Source of the DNA: Asparagopsis taxiformis | Lineage: Eukaryota > Rhodophyta > Florideophyceae > Bonnemaisoniales > Bonnemaisoniaceae | NCBI GenBank assembly: GCA_030407315.1 | Contig: JALQPE010002028.1 | Location: forward strand, 1-64,000 | Reading direction: 5' to 3' | Length of the DNA: 64,000 bases | Shown: positions 1 through 12,384 of the stretch, piece after piece | How positions within the stretch are numbered: the stretch's first letter is position 1 | Layout: each line of letters opens with the position of its first letter | The notes under the pieces: model-generated | Seen by the model: only the letters and a program-made list of their open reading frames with translations | Databases searched by the model: none | What the model was told of the DNA's origin: nothing | Translations under genes and position numbers: made by a program

Positions 1-1299
1 CTAGGAAATGAGAGAAGAAGAAAAAATGATGCTATAGAAAGGAAACAAGTTAGTGACGTTGAATTGGAGAGGGGAAAGGATGGTGATTAGGAGACTAACG
101 TACCTTAACAAATACCATTGCATCCCAAATTGAGATATGTACTCACAGGCAGAAAGAAAATTAGTGGAGAAGTGGTAAGAGAGAAAGATAAATGAAAGTA
201 GAAGTGGAACACTCACCGACTGGAAACCTGAGAAAGAGAAAACGAATAGAAAACTGGGTTAGTGGCGTGAGTTGTGGAAACGTACCATCATGGTTCATAT
301 CCGTCGGAGACAAAGCAACAACTTTGGCCTTGGAAGCCGTATTGATGATCTAAAACTTACGCTTTGGAAGCAGTTTAGATGATCTATACGGCTTCCACGG
401 CCAGGTTGTTTGCTTTGTTTCCGACGGATATGAAGATGGAAACAGGGATTTCCAGAATCTTTCGTTTAAGTAGTACTCTACGGGCGGAAATGACGTGTAG
501 GAGAACAATAGAGGGATGAGTTTGAAACGGAGCGGTGCGATGGGAGGCCCAGAAAAACGATACCTAGGCTGCGAATTACGCTTGGAAGCACATGATCTGG
601 CAGAGGAGGCGCACATTATCGTATCTTCTACCGCCTTTTATTGTCTAGAATGACGTCATCACTACAGAAATATAGGAAAAACACTAGCATATGGGGCCTA
701 CAGGACAGGCGGAGGTGAAGAGTAAGAAAAATGGCGCTTTCCTGGACGAGGAGTCCGCGCTTCCAGTGATGATGTGGATGGTAATATTCGATAACGTCAT
801 TGTATGCTCCGAGTACACTTGGCAGGCAGTCAAAGCGGGCCACGTGGATGGTGGCGGTTAGGAAACAGCAGTGTCGAAGAATTTTTATAATTTTCATGTT
901 TCAAGCGAGCAGTGAGTCTGCATTGCAATATAAAAATGTATCCTAATTAAGATATCACACCGAGTACGATTCAACGAGACAGTGTTTTCACCTTGTGAAT
1001 AGGCCGAGAATATGGTAGAGTATACGAGTAGGAACTACGTGCATGAGAAAATCAGATTCAGTATTAGTGCTTAGAGCATCACTGCGTAACAAACGGAAGT
1101 GGATACGTCTTGGCCAGGATGGTGTTTAGGGAATGCGATACAAGATAGCAAAACGATATTGAGTAGGTCGAGCCCGGATGAAATAGCAATCATTGTGCAT
1201 AAAGTAATGAGCATAGGACAAATCATTGTGGTGAAACAGTTCATTGGATCGAATGAAAGCCAGGAAAGGTTTCTTAATGGTTGAATTTAGTGGCGGAGA
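1..1299. other. no recognisable gene
   Basis: The only structure I see is the inverted repeat at 296-432. Short open frames on both strands show no recognisable domain and read like chance. Confidence 0.5.
296..432. repeat. imperfect inverted repeat (hairpin), about 137 bp
   Basis: The arms begin CATATCCGTCGG and end CCGACGGATATG. Pairing continues inward with a few mismatches through the GGAAGCCGTAT / ATACGGCTTCC blocks, and a short loop lies near 360. It resembles the hairpins that border gene cassettes further right but has a different sequence. It may mark the left border of the oxygenase relic at 1.6-3.64 kb. Confidence 0.8.
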
Positions 1300-1596
1300 A
1301 ATATAATTCTGCACTATAGCGGAGAAGTAGCGGAAAAGAGTAAATCTCCTTCAGCAAGCGAGACATGCATCAATATTGCCCAGTATAGTTCGTCTGAAGT
1401 GCAAGTTGAACCTCGCAAAGTGAATATCAGAGGTCGTTGGCTAGTGGTTGAAGAAGTCTGCAACGATGGAGCAATTCTTGAAAACGGATTTGGCTGCAGA
1501 AAACTATTCCGAACAGGCCAGAGTTCGTGCAGTTCTCTTCGACGGAGAATCTGGCTGGGTGTACGGTGAAATTTTTGTTCAACGGATCGTTTAGGG

Positions 1597-3640
1597 GTGC
1601 CGGACGTCCAAAATTGTGTCAACCTCGAGATGACGGCGTACTACACTTGTAGCCGTTGGTGGGCCGGGCTGAAACCGAACTCGGTTGGTACCATTGGGCA
1701 GGAATGGATTGCTGGTTTGTTGGAAATCTTCGGGTACGTGAAGGAGGTGGCCGAGTATTGGAACGTTTCGGATGTGTTGAGGATGCTGGATGGCTCCATT
1801 CCCAGCGTGGGTGACCCGAGCAAGAGCTTCGACATTCACTCACGCGTTGTCGAAGTTTTTGCGCTGATGGTGCCCAAGAAGGGGTTCTGAGCGGACTTAC
1901 ATCCCAAGGAAGGCCCTCCCAATGGCTCCAAGTTTGAGAACATCTTTCCCAATCGGAAGTCTATGTTTTGAAAGGACGCCAGGAAAATGCTCCTGCGCGT
2001 AACTGGCTACCGCGACATGTAAATGCGGGAACAATTTTACGTGGTGGACCCACACATCCCACATGCTGCGCTCCCAGTCACATGTGGTCATGATTCCGCC
2101 AACCCTTCCCCTTCCATTTCCCTGACCATCCCTTCATCCTCCATTCCTTTGCCTTTGAAGAATCCAATTTAGGTAGTACCACCTCAATTAGATTCTTCCA
2201 GCTATTCCGAGGCTGCCTCTGTTTCTGCCACTACCCCTGTCGTGTCTGCATCGTCCGGAGTGGAAACTTCTGGGAAAGTGATGCCCAAAAGGAGTACCTG
2301 CCTGAAAGAGAGTCGTTCCGGTCGTGGTGGAACAGCGACGGCGGGTGGTGCGAGCCCTGTTCAGGTCGTCGAGCTGGAGAGCGCACCCAAGGATGCGGGT
2401 AAAAGCTCCATCCTTGGGAAGCGCAACTGGGAAACCGCTTCTGCGACGCCCGAGCCCTCTACCAAATTTGGTACTTTTAAAAGAGGAAGCTCAGTGAGAC
2501 TTCATCAAAGTCGTCGTCAAAGAAATCCAAGTCGGCTTCCAGAGGACGTTCTCGGGAGCCGATTCTCCAGTTCGACGACGCCCATGAAAATCCTATTCCC
2601 GACAGTATCGTCGATGAGAATGTGGCCGCCGTTCTCCCCAGCGCAATTGCGTCTGGTAGCCCGATGAAGTACTACATGGAAATTACGACGGTAGAGACGG
2701 TGCGGGCGGAAATAAAGGCGGCAGCATTCCTGGCAGCTGCATCGCCAGGTGCTGAGGACTCGGTGGTGGAATAGTACTTTGCGGTGAAGCGGCGTTGCTG
2801 GACAACATGGGGGTGGTTGTTGTGGAAGGCCTCTTGCAGTCGTCCACGGCTGGTAGCGCGACGCATGACCTCTTCAGTCACTTTTCTCGACAGTTCCAGC
2901 TGGTTGAGGAGGTTGAAAAGCCACAGAGAAACCCTCCCAGCAGTCTGATTCTGATTATGAAGACAGGAAACCACAGGACGAGCCCCCAGATTTCGCCAAG
3001 CCCGGTTTTGATCCTTCGCCGTGGCATTTCATCCACAACGTGGGTGCTGCGAAGGACCGCATAGATGGTGGTCGTGGGCGACTCCCCCTGCCGCGGTGTG
3101 AATTGTGCGACAAGCTGGAGGAGGGGAATTTGGATATGTACAGGAACAAGTTGGTGGCAGAGCTTGCTCTTGGTGTTTGTGCGGATTTCTTGAAGTTGGG
3201 AATGGAGGGTGAGGATCCTGTCTTTTTCCCGAAGACAGGATTACGGCTGCTTCTTAAAACAGATGGGGCTGCGGACCAGGATGGGCACACGGACTTCTGA
3301 GTATCCCAATTTTGAGGAGTCGGACCTACCCAATCCCCATCCTATTTCATGATGTCGAGCGGATCCGATGGGTTCTTTATAGTAGCTGCACCTTATAGTC
3401 ATGTATGCCTGGTCCATACGGACGCCGACATGTGGAAGGTTCCCGTTAACCACTTTTATGTGCCACCCTATTCCGTCTTAGTTGATCGCGGTGACCTTTA
3501 CCATTACGGGGTCGGCTTCAGGTGAGGAGATCTTCCTGTGGGAGCAGAATTTAGTCTATGGTCTGCCCACGCGCGGCCACATCTACTTGAAGACTGAGAA
3601 GGACGTCCTCACGGACCACATCCACACCGTCGAATATTAA
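1597..3640 (+). pseudogene. decayed 2OG-Fe(II) oxygenase-like gene (relative of the genes at 59.6-64 kb)
   Basis: Several reading frames on the plus strand, joined by frameshifts and stops, match the intact genes on the right. A KYYM block near 2666 corresponds to KYYI in the 947-residue gene. PKTGLRLLL lies near 3230-3250, followed by the metal-binding HTD near 3289. The distal YHYG lies near 3502 and the arginine in PTRGH near 3567. After HTD the frame is lost, then resumes with SYFMMSSG and VPPYSVLV, very close to the right-edge gene. The last frame ends with TAA at 3638-3640. Frames at 1597-1890 and 2242-2667 probably represent the helical middle and the Ser/Pro-rich linker, but that part is weak. 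At least four breaks make this a relic. No ParB-like domain could be recovered at its 5' end. Confidence 0.75.
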
Positions 3641-4088
3641 AAGTATGACAGGAGCAATAGATAGCATACGAGAAGTATTAAAACCTATGCTATTGTTCCC
3701 TGCTATGAAGTTCTGTCTTTCTCATCTCAACATTATTCGCTTAGCCCACCTTTCTATTTTCATCTATACATCTGACCTTCATGTCATAGTTTAGTGCTAC
3801 TAAGCCTATTGATTGCTACATTTTTGTATTAGTCTACAACTTTACATGATTTCACTAGCTAGACCGTAGGGGGGACTAGTTTTAGACCTTGACAACCCGT
3901 GAGGTTCGACTATAAGAGACGTTGCTGAGATAACACATGACACAGAATGCTCCTGGAAGCCACTCACAGCCGTACAAACGTTCTGCTGAGCCATGTTCCT
4001 GACTTCCCAATTCCTTGCTCACCCTTCCCTAGGTGGGAGGGGGACGGAACTCTCAGCCCCTTACAGCGGAAGCCGTTTACCGGGGATT
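3641..4088. other. intergenic, no gene seen
   Basis: AT-rich spacer between the oxygenase relic and the first palindrome cluster. No coding, RNA or repeat signal was recognised. Confidence 0.4.
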
Positions 4089-4494
4089 CTTACAGCAAAG
4101 TCATCGTTACGATGACTTTGCTGTAAGAAAGCGTTTCCATTACAGTGGCCAAGAATTTTTTCACCGGGTAAAAAAATCATGGCAGCTGTAATGATTTATT
4201 TTCTTACAGCAAAGTCATCGTAACGATGACTTTGCTGTAAGGAAACGTTTCCATTGCAGTGGCCAAAGAAATTTTACCGGGTAAAAAATCAGCAAGAATT
4301 TTTACCGGGTGAAAAATCGTGGCTGCTGTAATGATTTATTTTCTTACAGCAAAGTCATCGTTACGATGACTTTGCTGTAAGAAAGCGTTTCAATTACAGT
4401 GGCCAAGAATTTTTTTACCGGGTAAAAAATCATGGCTGCTGTAATGATTTATTTTCTTACAGCAAAGTCATCGTAACGATGACTTTGCTGTAAG
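4089..4494. repeat. palindrome cluster I (4 copies of a 39-bp hairpin)
   Basis: Four near-perfect palindromes lie at 4089-4127, 4203-4241, 4343-4381 and 4456-4494. Each has 18-bp arms starting CTTACAGCAAAGTCATCG around a 3-nt centre, TTA or TAA. The spacers are themselves imperfect palindromes: CATTACAG..GGCCA on one side, a central TTTACCGGGTAAA, and GCTGTAATG on the other. The stretch could fold into a chain of alternating hairpins. Confidence 0.9.
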
Positions 4495-5692
4495 CATCCC
4501 TGGTAAATTGCTTCCGCTGTAAGCGGCAGGGACTTCCGTCCTTTTCCGACCTAGGGAAGGGTGAGGAAGGAATTATGAAGTCAGGACAGGAAACAGGGTA
4601 TAGGAATGGTATGGACGGCTGTAGGCGGCATTAGGTAACACATTGTGTTGTTTACACCCGGTTTGAGCTGGGTGTTGTGTCTAGTATGGTTGGAGGAGTG
4701 TACGAAATTTCTACCACGTGGTCGGAAATGGTTCAATTTTCTCACGACAGAGATTCTGACTTTCGAAATTCAAACTCGTTAAAGTGGGCTGGAGTTGGTG
4801 TGAACACCTCCAGGACCTCTGGGAAGGATCTGGTAACACATGTCCTGTGACTGCACGCGGTTATCCTCTCTGAAATCAACCATAGATTATCGGAGGGCAA
4901 AATCTACTCTTGGTGCCTTGTGGCACATTGACAATACAAAACCGTCTGTTTCCAGTTTTTATATACTTTACTCTCGAGTAGATAGGATTTCAGCTGTCCA
5001 AGTAAAGAATGGGCCATATAAATGTTTCATTTCAACACAAGCATTGTGCAATTCAACCTCTTCCAGGTCCAAAAACTTGTCCAGAGTACACTTCCAGGCC
5101 ATCGCCTGGGAGCGTACTCTGGACAATTTTTTGGACTAAGTGCACTTTCAAGTGCATGCACTTGGAGGCATCCAGTCCAAATCTACGTCGTTCCGACAAA
5201 GTTGAATTTTGGCCATGGCCGAAATTCATCATATCTGCAGTTGTGAGAATCTGATGACCAAAAATCGATGCATTCTGCCAGCCCTAATGCGCAAGCCAGA
5301 AGCTTTACGGACAGATAAAACACCTTTCTGTAATCCCCAGAGCCACTCCAGCCCTTATACACTACGGTGTTGAAAAGAGGGCCTCAGACAGTACGGTGAG
5401 ACAGTGATTTTTACTGCCTCACTGTACAATGATCTCAGGAAGTAGGATATTCTCTAAGCCTAGCACGGGAGAGAAAGATGGAAGCGTAGGCATGCAGAAG
5501 TATAGAGGCAATAGTATGTGTAGACTATGGCAGTGGTAGAAAAGTATTTCATGCACGAAAAGGACTGGTAGAGTGACACTAGAGAAGTGATGCTTAGCAG
5601 GAAGGGATGTGGAGATGATGAAGGAGGACAACAGACATGAGATCGAGGGTTGAGACCAACGGCTTACAGACGGAGCAGTTTACCAGGGATGT

Positions 5693-5843
5693 TTACAGCA
5701 AAGTCATCGTTACGATGACTTTGCTGTAAGAAAACAATTCATTACAGTAGCCATGATTTTTTTACCGGGTAAAAAATTCCTGGCCACTGTAATGAAAACG
5801 TTTTCTTACAGCAAAGTCATCGTAACGATGACTTTGCTGTAAG
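5693..5843. repeat. palindrome cluster II (2 copies)
   Basis: Copies of the CTTACAGCAAAGTCATCG palindrome lie at 5693-5729 and 5805-5843. The spacer between them is again palindromic around TTTACCGGGTAAA. Confidence 0.9.
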
Positions 5844-6590
5844 CATCCCTGGTAAACTGCCTCAGCTGTAAGCGGCTGGGAGCTTGGTCCCTCCCTCACC
5901 TTGGGAAGGGTGAGCAAGGAATTGTGAAGCCGTAAAACATGGCAGAGGGATGGTTTGGACGGCTGTTAGCGGTGTTGGGGAGCACTCTGCGTCGTGCTAA
6001 CCCAGTCTGGGCTGGGTGCCCTGCCTGGTACGGCGGGAGGAGTGCACAAAATTTCAAACACAATTTCCTCAAGAGTGAAATTCTGATTGTCGAAACTCAA
6101 CCTCCCTAAAATGAACTAGAGCTGGCATGAGCACCTCCAGGACGTCTGGAAAGGTACTGACAGCACATTTTCGGAGCATTGGCGCAGCTGTTCTCTCTGA
6201 GATCAAGCATAGAGTATCCGTGGCCAGATTCTATTCCTGGTGCCGTGTGGCACAGTGACCACACCAAATCGCCCTTTTTAGCAGACTATAGATTTGAGTT
6301 ACTAGGAATCTAGCTGCCTTCAATACCAACATAGTTGGTAAGTAGGCTAGCCTAGGATTGTAGGAAAATCAGGAAGGATGGGAGGGTAGGTATGCAGCAA
6401 CATGAAGGGGATAGTATGAGTAGATTATGGCGGTGGTAGAGAAGGATTGCACTCACTGAAGGGTCGGCTGGAGTGACACCGGAGTCGACATAGAAGGGAG
6501 GTTGGGATAGGCTGGGATGAAGGAAGACAAGAGACATGAGAGAGAGGGTGAAGCCAGACCGCTTACAGCTGAGGCAGTTTACCGCGGGTG

Positions 6591-6913
6591 CTGACAGCAA
6601 AGTCATCGTTACGATGACTTTGCTGTAAGAAAAGAAAACATTACAGCAGGCACGTTTTTTTTACCCGGTAAAAAAATTCTTGGTGATTTTTTACCCGGTA
6701 AAAATTCTTCGCCTACTGTAATGTTTCCTTTTCTTACAGCAAAGTCATCGTTACGATGACTTTGCTGTAAGAAAACGTTTCATTACAGTAGCCACGATTT
6801 TTTACCCGGTAAAAAAATTCTTGGTGATTTTTTTCACCCGGTAAAATCCTTCGCCCACTGTAATGTTTTCTTTTCTTACAGCAAAGTCATCGTAACGATG
6901 ACTTTGCTGTAAG
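6591..6913. repeat. palindrome cluster III (3 copies)
   Basis: Copies lie at 6591-6629, 6733-6771 and 6875-6913. The spacers carry a TTTTTTACCCGGTAAAAA centre and are inverted-repetitive, as in clusters I and II. Confidence 0.9.
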
Positions 6914-7821
6914 CATCCCTGGTAAACTGCCTCAGCTGTAAGCGTCTGGTACCTTGGTCCCTCTCTCACTTTGGGAAGGGTGAGATAGGAATTTTGAAGT
7001 CGGGAACATTGTGGAAGGATGGTTTCGACGGCTTCGGGCGGCTTTGAAGAGCAATCTGTGTCTTGTTCACCCGGGCTGAACTACCTAAAAAGTTCAGTAT
7101 TGGGAGAGCAGCACGGTAAATTTCGACCACCATTTTCTCACGACAGAGATTCTGGCGGTCGAAATTCAAACTCGTTAAAATGGACTAGAGTTGGTGTGAA
7201 CACCTCCAGGACCTCTGGAAAGGTACTACCTGCACATTTTCCGAGGCTACAAGAAGCCGGTCTCTCCAATATCAAGCATAGATTATCGGTGCGCAAAATC
7301 TACTCCTGGTGCTGTGTAGCACATTGACTATACAAAACCGTCCGTTTTCCGTTATAATAAACTATACTCTCAAGTAGGTAGGAATCTAGATATTCACCTT
7401 ACATCGATGGTTATGAAGTAGGTTAGCCTAGGACTGAAGGACAGAAGGTAAAGGATAGGATGGTAGGCATGGGGTAAAATGAAGGTGGTGGTATGAGTAG
7501 AATACGGAAGTGGTAGACAGGTATTTAATGCACAGGAGGGGCGTGTGAAGTGACACCAGAGGCGCGGTGCGTCACAGGAAGGAAGACTGGAATGATGAAG
7601 GAGAACTAGAGGCATGAGAGATAGGTTGTTGAGGCATGCTTCTAGCTCTATTATATAACTACATTGCTCCTCTATAGGCTACGCAATCCATTCCAGCAGT
7701 TCTAGTTAAAAATGGACTATATGAATGTTTCATTTCAATATCAGCATTGTGCAGTTGAGCCTCTTCAAGGTCCGAAAACTTGTCCAGAGTACGCTTCCAG
7801 GCCACTTGAAGGCATCCAGAA

Positions 7822-8509
7822 CACTTGCACTTCGTTCTTGCAAAGTTCAATTTTGGCTATCACATCTCCAGTTGTGGGAGTCTGGTGACCAAAAGTCGAT
7901 GCATTCTGGAATCCCTACCACGCAATTCAACAGCTTTACGGACACATAAAACACTTTTCCGTACTCCCTAGAGCCACTCCAGCCCTTACGGATCACTTAC
8001 ACTTCGTTCCGACAAAGTTCAATTTTGGCCATCACATCTCCAGTTGTGAGAATCTGGTGACCAAAAATTAGTGAACTCCGGAAGCTGTACCTCGCAAGCC
8101 ACCAGCTTTCAGGGCAAATAAAACCCATTACAGTACTCCCCAGACCCACTCCAACCCTTACAGACCACTTGCACTTCGTTCCGACAAAGTTCAATTTTGG
8201 CCATCACATCTTCAGTTGTGGGAATCTGGTGACCAAAACTCGATGCATTCTGTCAGCCCTAATGCGCAAGCCAGCAGCTTTACGAACTCATAGAACACTT
8301 TTCCGTACTCCCTAGACCCACTCCAACCCTTACAGACCACTTGCACATCATTCGGACAAAGTTCCATTTTGACCATCACATCTCCAGTTGTGAGAATCTG
8401 ATGACCAAAAATCGATGAATTATACCAACCCTTCCACGCAAGCGAGAAAGCTTGAGTGCAATTAAAACAAGTTTTAGTGCTCCCTAGAACCACCCCAACC
8501 GTTTCAGAC
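7822..8509. repeat. tandem repeat, 172-bp unit, four copies
   Basis: The anchor CACTTGCACTTCGTTC, or a close variant, recurs at 7822, 7994, 8166, 8338 and (start of a fifth) 8510, exactly 172 bp apart each time. Each unit carries CAAAGTTCAATTTTGGC followed by an invariant CCAGTTGTG-like block. A related single copy lies near 5185-5365. The array looks satellite-like; the 93- and 65-residue frames inside it are by-products of the repeat. Confidence 0.85.
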
Positions 8510-8614
8510 CACTTTGCAGCCTTTTTCGCGAGGTCCGAAATCGTCTCCTTCTTCCCGAGTGAGAAACATCAGTCCCTCTCATATGCTTACAGAGAAGTTG
8601 GTTTACCATGGTTT

Positions 8615-8849
8615 CTTACAGCAAAGTCATCGTAACGATGACTTTGCTGTAATGTTTTGTTTTCTTACAGCAAAGTCATCGTTACGATGACTTTGCTGTA
8701 ATGTTTTGTTTTCTTACAGCAAAGTCATCGTTACGATGACTTTGCTGTAATGTTTTGTTTTCTTACAGCAAAGTCATCTTAACGATGACTTTGCTGTAAT
8801 GTTTTGTTTTCTTACAGCAAAGTCATCGTTACGATGACTTTGCTGTAAG
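8615..8849. repeat. palindrome array, 49-bp period, five copies
   Basis: Palindromes start at 8615, 8664, 8713, 8762 and 8811, a strict 49-bp period. They are separated by an identical short T-rich linker (ATGTTTTGTTTT). The fourth copy has one substitution in the arm. This is the most regular array of the CTTACAGCAAAGTCATCG hairpin. Confidence 0.95.
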
Positions 8850-8879
8850 CAACCGGGGTAAACTGCCTTTGCTGTAAGA

Positions 8880-9060
8880 AAACTGAATAGCAGTTCCGAC
8901 AGCTTGTCCTGAGAAAGCAAATCCGCCTTAACGATGACTTTGCTGTAAGAAAACAGAGTACTTACAGTTCTGACAGCTTGTCCTGAGAAAGCAAATCCGC
9001 CTTAACGATGACTTTGCTGTAAGAAAACACAGTAATTACAGTTCCGACAGCTTGTCCTGA
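8880..9060. repeat. 74-bp direct repeats carrying half-palindromes
   Basis: After the array, a unit containing GACAGCTTGTCCTGA and the right half-palindrome CGATGACTTTGCTGTAAG occurs twice in full and once in part. The half-palindromes look like decayed hairpins. Confidence 0.75.
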
Positions 9061-9852
9061 AAACCCGTCCTCCCACATAAGTTTATATTCTGTTACCTAC
9101 CCTAGAGCTCTAATGACGTGCCCAGTCCCAAGTTTCGTACCTGGTGCTGGGCAGAATGGCTAATTAGCGTACTTCATTCTAAGGATGAAGTCGACATTCT
9201 GTCGCGTCTGCAGCCATAACATGCTGTTGGCGCCGATTACAGCGGTGATTACACCGTTTGTGACGTAGCCATCGGCGCCGATGATTTATGCGCCGTAACA
9301 CTTCAACGCGCCTACCACACACGCAATGTACTGTCATATTAGGTTTTCTCAAATCCTCGTCCGCCCACACGCTCAATTCATGCATGCATTCCCTCACCGC
9401 CTTCCACTCGCGTCACACGCACCCTTTCGCCCGTCTAAATGCCCCCTTGCCTTGACATCCCTCATATATCAACTGGTTCGACTCGCACCGCGTTGGTCCA
9501 CTTAGCATGACCATAGTCGCCGCGCCCATTCTTCGACCACATTCGCCGTCCAGTCGCGCCCAATCCCAACTGCCGCACACATACATAAACGAGCTTCCCA
9601 TGATCACTTCCGCCCGGGCTGTCCCAACGGGCATACGATGCCATCCATACTCTGTCCGCAGATGAGCTCAACTCCCTTGTGCCAATCACTTGACGCCATT
9701 CGCACCTTCCACACACCCACCTCGCTGTTTCTTACTATCCTTCACACACACCTCGCTCCTGCCCAATCACATCTTCCAGTCTGTCACACTCGGTGATGCC
9801 AATCCGTCCCAGTAACGAGGTCGCAATATCGTCGACCTCGCTATTGAGACAA

Positions 9853-9900
9853 TGTAAACAAAGAGGTTTTTCACCATGGTGAAAAACCTCTTTGTTTACA
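9853..9900. repeat. perfect 48-bp palindrome without a loop
   Basis: The 24-bp arm starts TGTAAACAAAGAGG and meets its exact complement at CCATGG (centre 9876/9877). A second perfect palindrome, GGGTGTGCACACCC, follows at 9903-9916. Confidence 0.95.
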
Positions 9901-12349
9901 TGGGGTGTGCACACCCTGTGATCCATGACTTGACCAACTGAGACCGTGAGCCGGATAACGTTGAAATGTTTATTCTTGAACTGCATCTTGAGATGTATTG
10001 AACACTTGCACAGCAGTCCCCCATCCCTGGACAGCGAGCCAGTCGTTGCACTCGGGTGTCAATCAAGTGAATGCAGTGTGTCAACGTGCCTTGTACAAAA
10101 ACTTGGACCGGCTCTTGCGCCCCTGCCACTGCTCAAGCGTATCCAGATACTTGAGTGTGCCAGTCCAGAGTCTTAATATTCAGGTTGATGCATGTGAGCT
10201 GCCAAAATAGTCCAAATGGAACATATGACGATTTACGCCGAACAAACATGTTGTCCTGCACAGCGTTGTTCTCTAGTGTTGCGCACTACACCATCTATCC
10301 CTTACTATCTAAACGAACAGCTTAAAAATGCTACATCTACAAGCACCAGTGGTGGACTGGGCTCGTCTGTCTTCCAAGAGTTTCCAGAATGGGATGTGGA
10401 TATGGTTATGACTTCAACGACAACAGCGTGTGGTGAATGATGAGCGAAAAGTTTGTTTACTCGTTGCTTTCACTCGCAGTCTGCCCTGCGTCATGGTGCA
10501 ATGCGATACAAATTGCTACTGGGAAAGAAGCTTTACAGAGTGAGGCAATGGTAAGGTGTCGGATACATACCGACGCTTCTCATACAAAGCTATATTTGTA
10601 AAAGTCAGTAGTATACAGTGTACGTGAGCATTGCATTGCATCGCATCTAGTAAGCGCGCACACGAACGCACAAATACAGATGCACGCACTGGCGATTGAT
10701 TCACAACGAGCGCAACTAGTCCACAACAACCATTTGATTGAAGCTCTCCGGGTGATTCTAGCAGCAACGCATCTGCAATGGTTACGACACTAAGCTGTTG
10801 GAAAGGACCTGCAAGCAAGTTTCAAACACAAGGCCACACCAGCAGCAGAAAGAAAAAGTACATTTGTAATGAAATGCCACCGATATATTGCCTCCATCTT
10901 GGTTTCAGTGTTAGTTTGTGTAGAGCTGCCGCTGTGGTGAATAAGAGCGTTCCGTGTTTCAACAAGCGTATTAAGAAATACATATGTGACTGTGAGCGAC
11001 ATGCGGTGGCATGTTGTTGCGTTACAGACGGTTAGATGATGATGTGAGGGAAGCAGCGATGCAAGAACTAGGCGCACATGTAACGCCAACAAAGATGCAC
11101 ACTGTGTTGCATTGAGAGTGCTGCGCGATGTTGGGGCGAGAGAGGAGGTCGACGTGGTGCAGACATCACACATCATTCCATTCAATTATATTCCACCAAT
11201 ACCCGTCAGGTGTATAGAAACTGTATGATTTCTCCCCAGACTCATCTCCCATCACTCCAGTAATCCCACTATCACCATTCCCACTCACGTTTCCATGGTA
11301 CTCATGTACGTCACACATAGCGTAACCCGTCATCTTCTTAGGACCAGGATTGGACAAAGCAGTGGCGTCTTGGAGTCACCGGGACACCATCTGAGAGGTA
11401 GGAGTCTCCCCGACTGGTACTGTGACGAATGTGAACCACATCGGGGGTCATCGTAGTTGACTGTGTAGAGCTCATCGCCATCCCCTCGCTTAGTATCGAG
11501 CATAGCTTGTGAAATTCTAGGAAGCTTACTTGAATTAGATACATTTTTCAGTCCTAATGTTTGTCCATAAAGCTAGGCTCCTCTTCGGCAGTAGGCACGA
11601 GACCGAAATGGGTGAATTGACTCGTGAGAAAGCGAGCAGACGTATCAATCTTTCCGTAACTAGTGACATCGTAATCATATCGTTGAAATAACACGTGTGA
11701 GATTAATGGTGTGACCAGTAAAGATGCATGTACAAACGGATTGCAATGACAGTTGGAAGAACTGCCGGGTCGCTCGAATAGGCCTTCCAGGCTTGCAAAA
11801 AAGTGAGAACGGCACGCGCATTACGCAACGCCGCACGGTTGAGACAGGCGGGAAGATTGACATGCAAAATGGCCAGCATAAACAGGGAGGTCTGCAGAAC
11901 AACGTGGACATTTTGTGCACAAAAGCGGTGCAAAAGCTGTGTCTCGGCGTGTCGAAACTCGAGCACGACCGCCGACATGACGTGAAAAATGTGCACGTGT
12001 TCCTCAGAGAAGACGCGACGGAGGTCGAGCCACCTAGAGTCGCGCAGTGACGATCACACATTTGCCATCGCAAAGTGGCACGCGTGCGCGAAGAAAAAGA
12101 GCCCGGAGGTGGTGAAGGGGGAGCGCGAGCGCGAGAAGCGGGATTCAAAAGGCGTCAATGCGCTGTGCGTCATCGGTGAACATCAACCAATCGGTTTGGA
12201 AGCGACGATGCAGCGTGGTAGCGACGAACAGAAGCGCGTGTGGCGTCGCATTGGTGTCAATCAATTGCGTGCGTATGGACTGTGCGGATTGCCAACTACG
12301 CAAGGCGATGAGATAACGATCCGCTTGCGATACTTGTTTGCCACGGTCG

Positions 12350-12384
12350 AGTGTGGTCAATTGACCACACTAGCATTAATGCTA
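12350..12384. repeat. two adjoining perfect palindromes
   Basis: AGTGTGGTCAA/TTGACCACACT (22 bp, 12350-12371) is followed, sharing one base, by TAGCATTAATGCTA (12371-12384). Confidence 0.85.

Larger units (their letters stand above)
4500..7640. repeat. large degenerate direct repeats, about 0.9-1.5 kb unit, three copies
   Basis: Three blocks share the same order of landmarks. A GGGAAGGGTGAG segment occurs near 4553, 5914 and 6974. A segment ending CACCTCCAGGAC recurs near 4805, 6145 and 7201. A block containing TATGAGTAGA or a close variant recurs near 5515, 6415 and 7492. Each unit carries a palindrome cluster. No credible coding sequence spans the units. Confidence 0.7.

Noticed and set aside
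8615..8849. CRISPR array
   Set aside because: The regular 49-bp period looks CRISPR-like, but the spacers are identical, the repeats are long perfect palindromes, and the context is eukaryotic with no cas genes.
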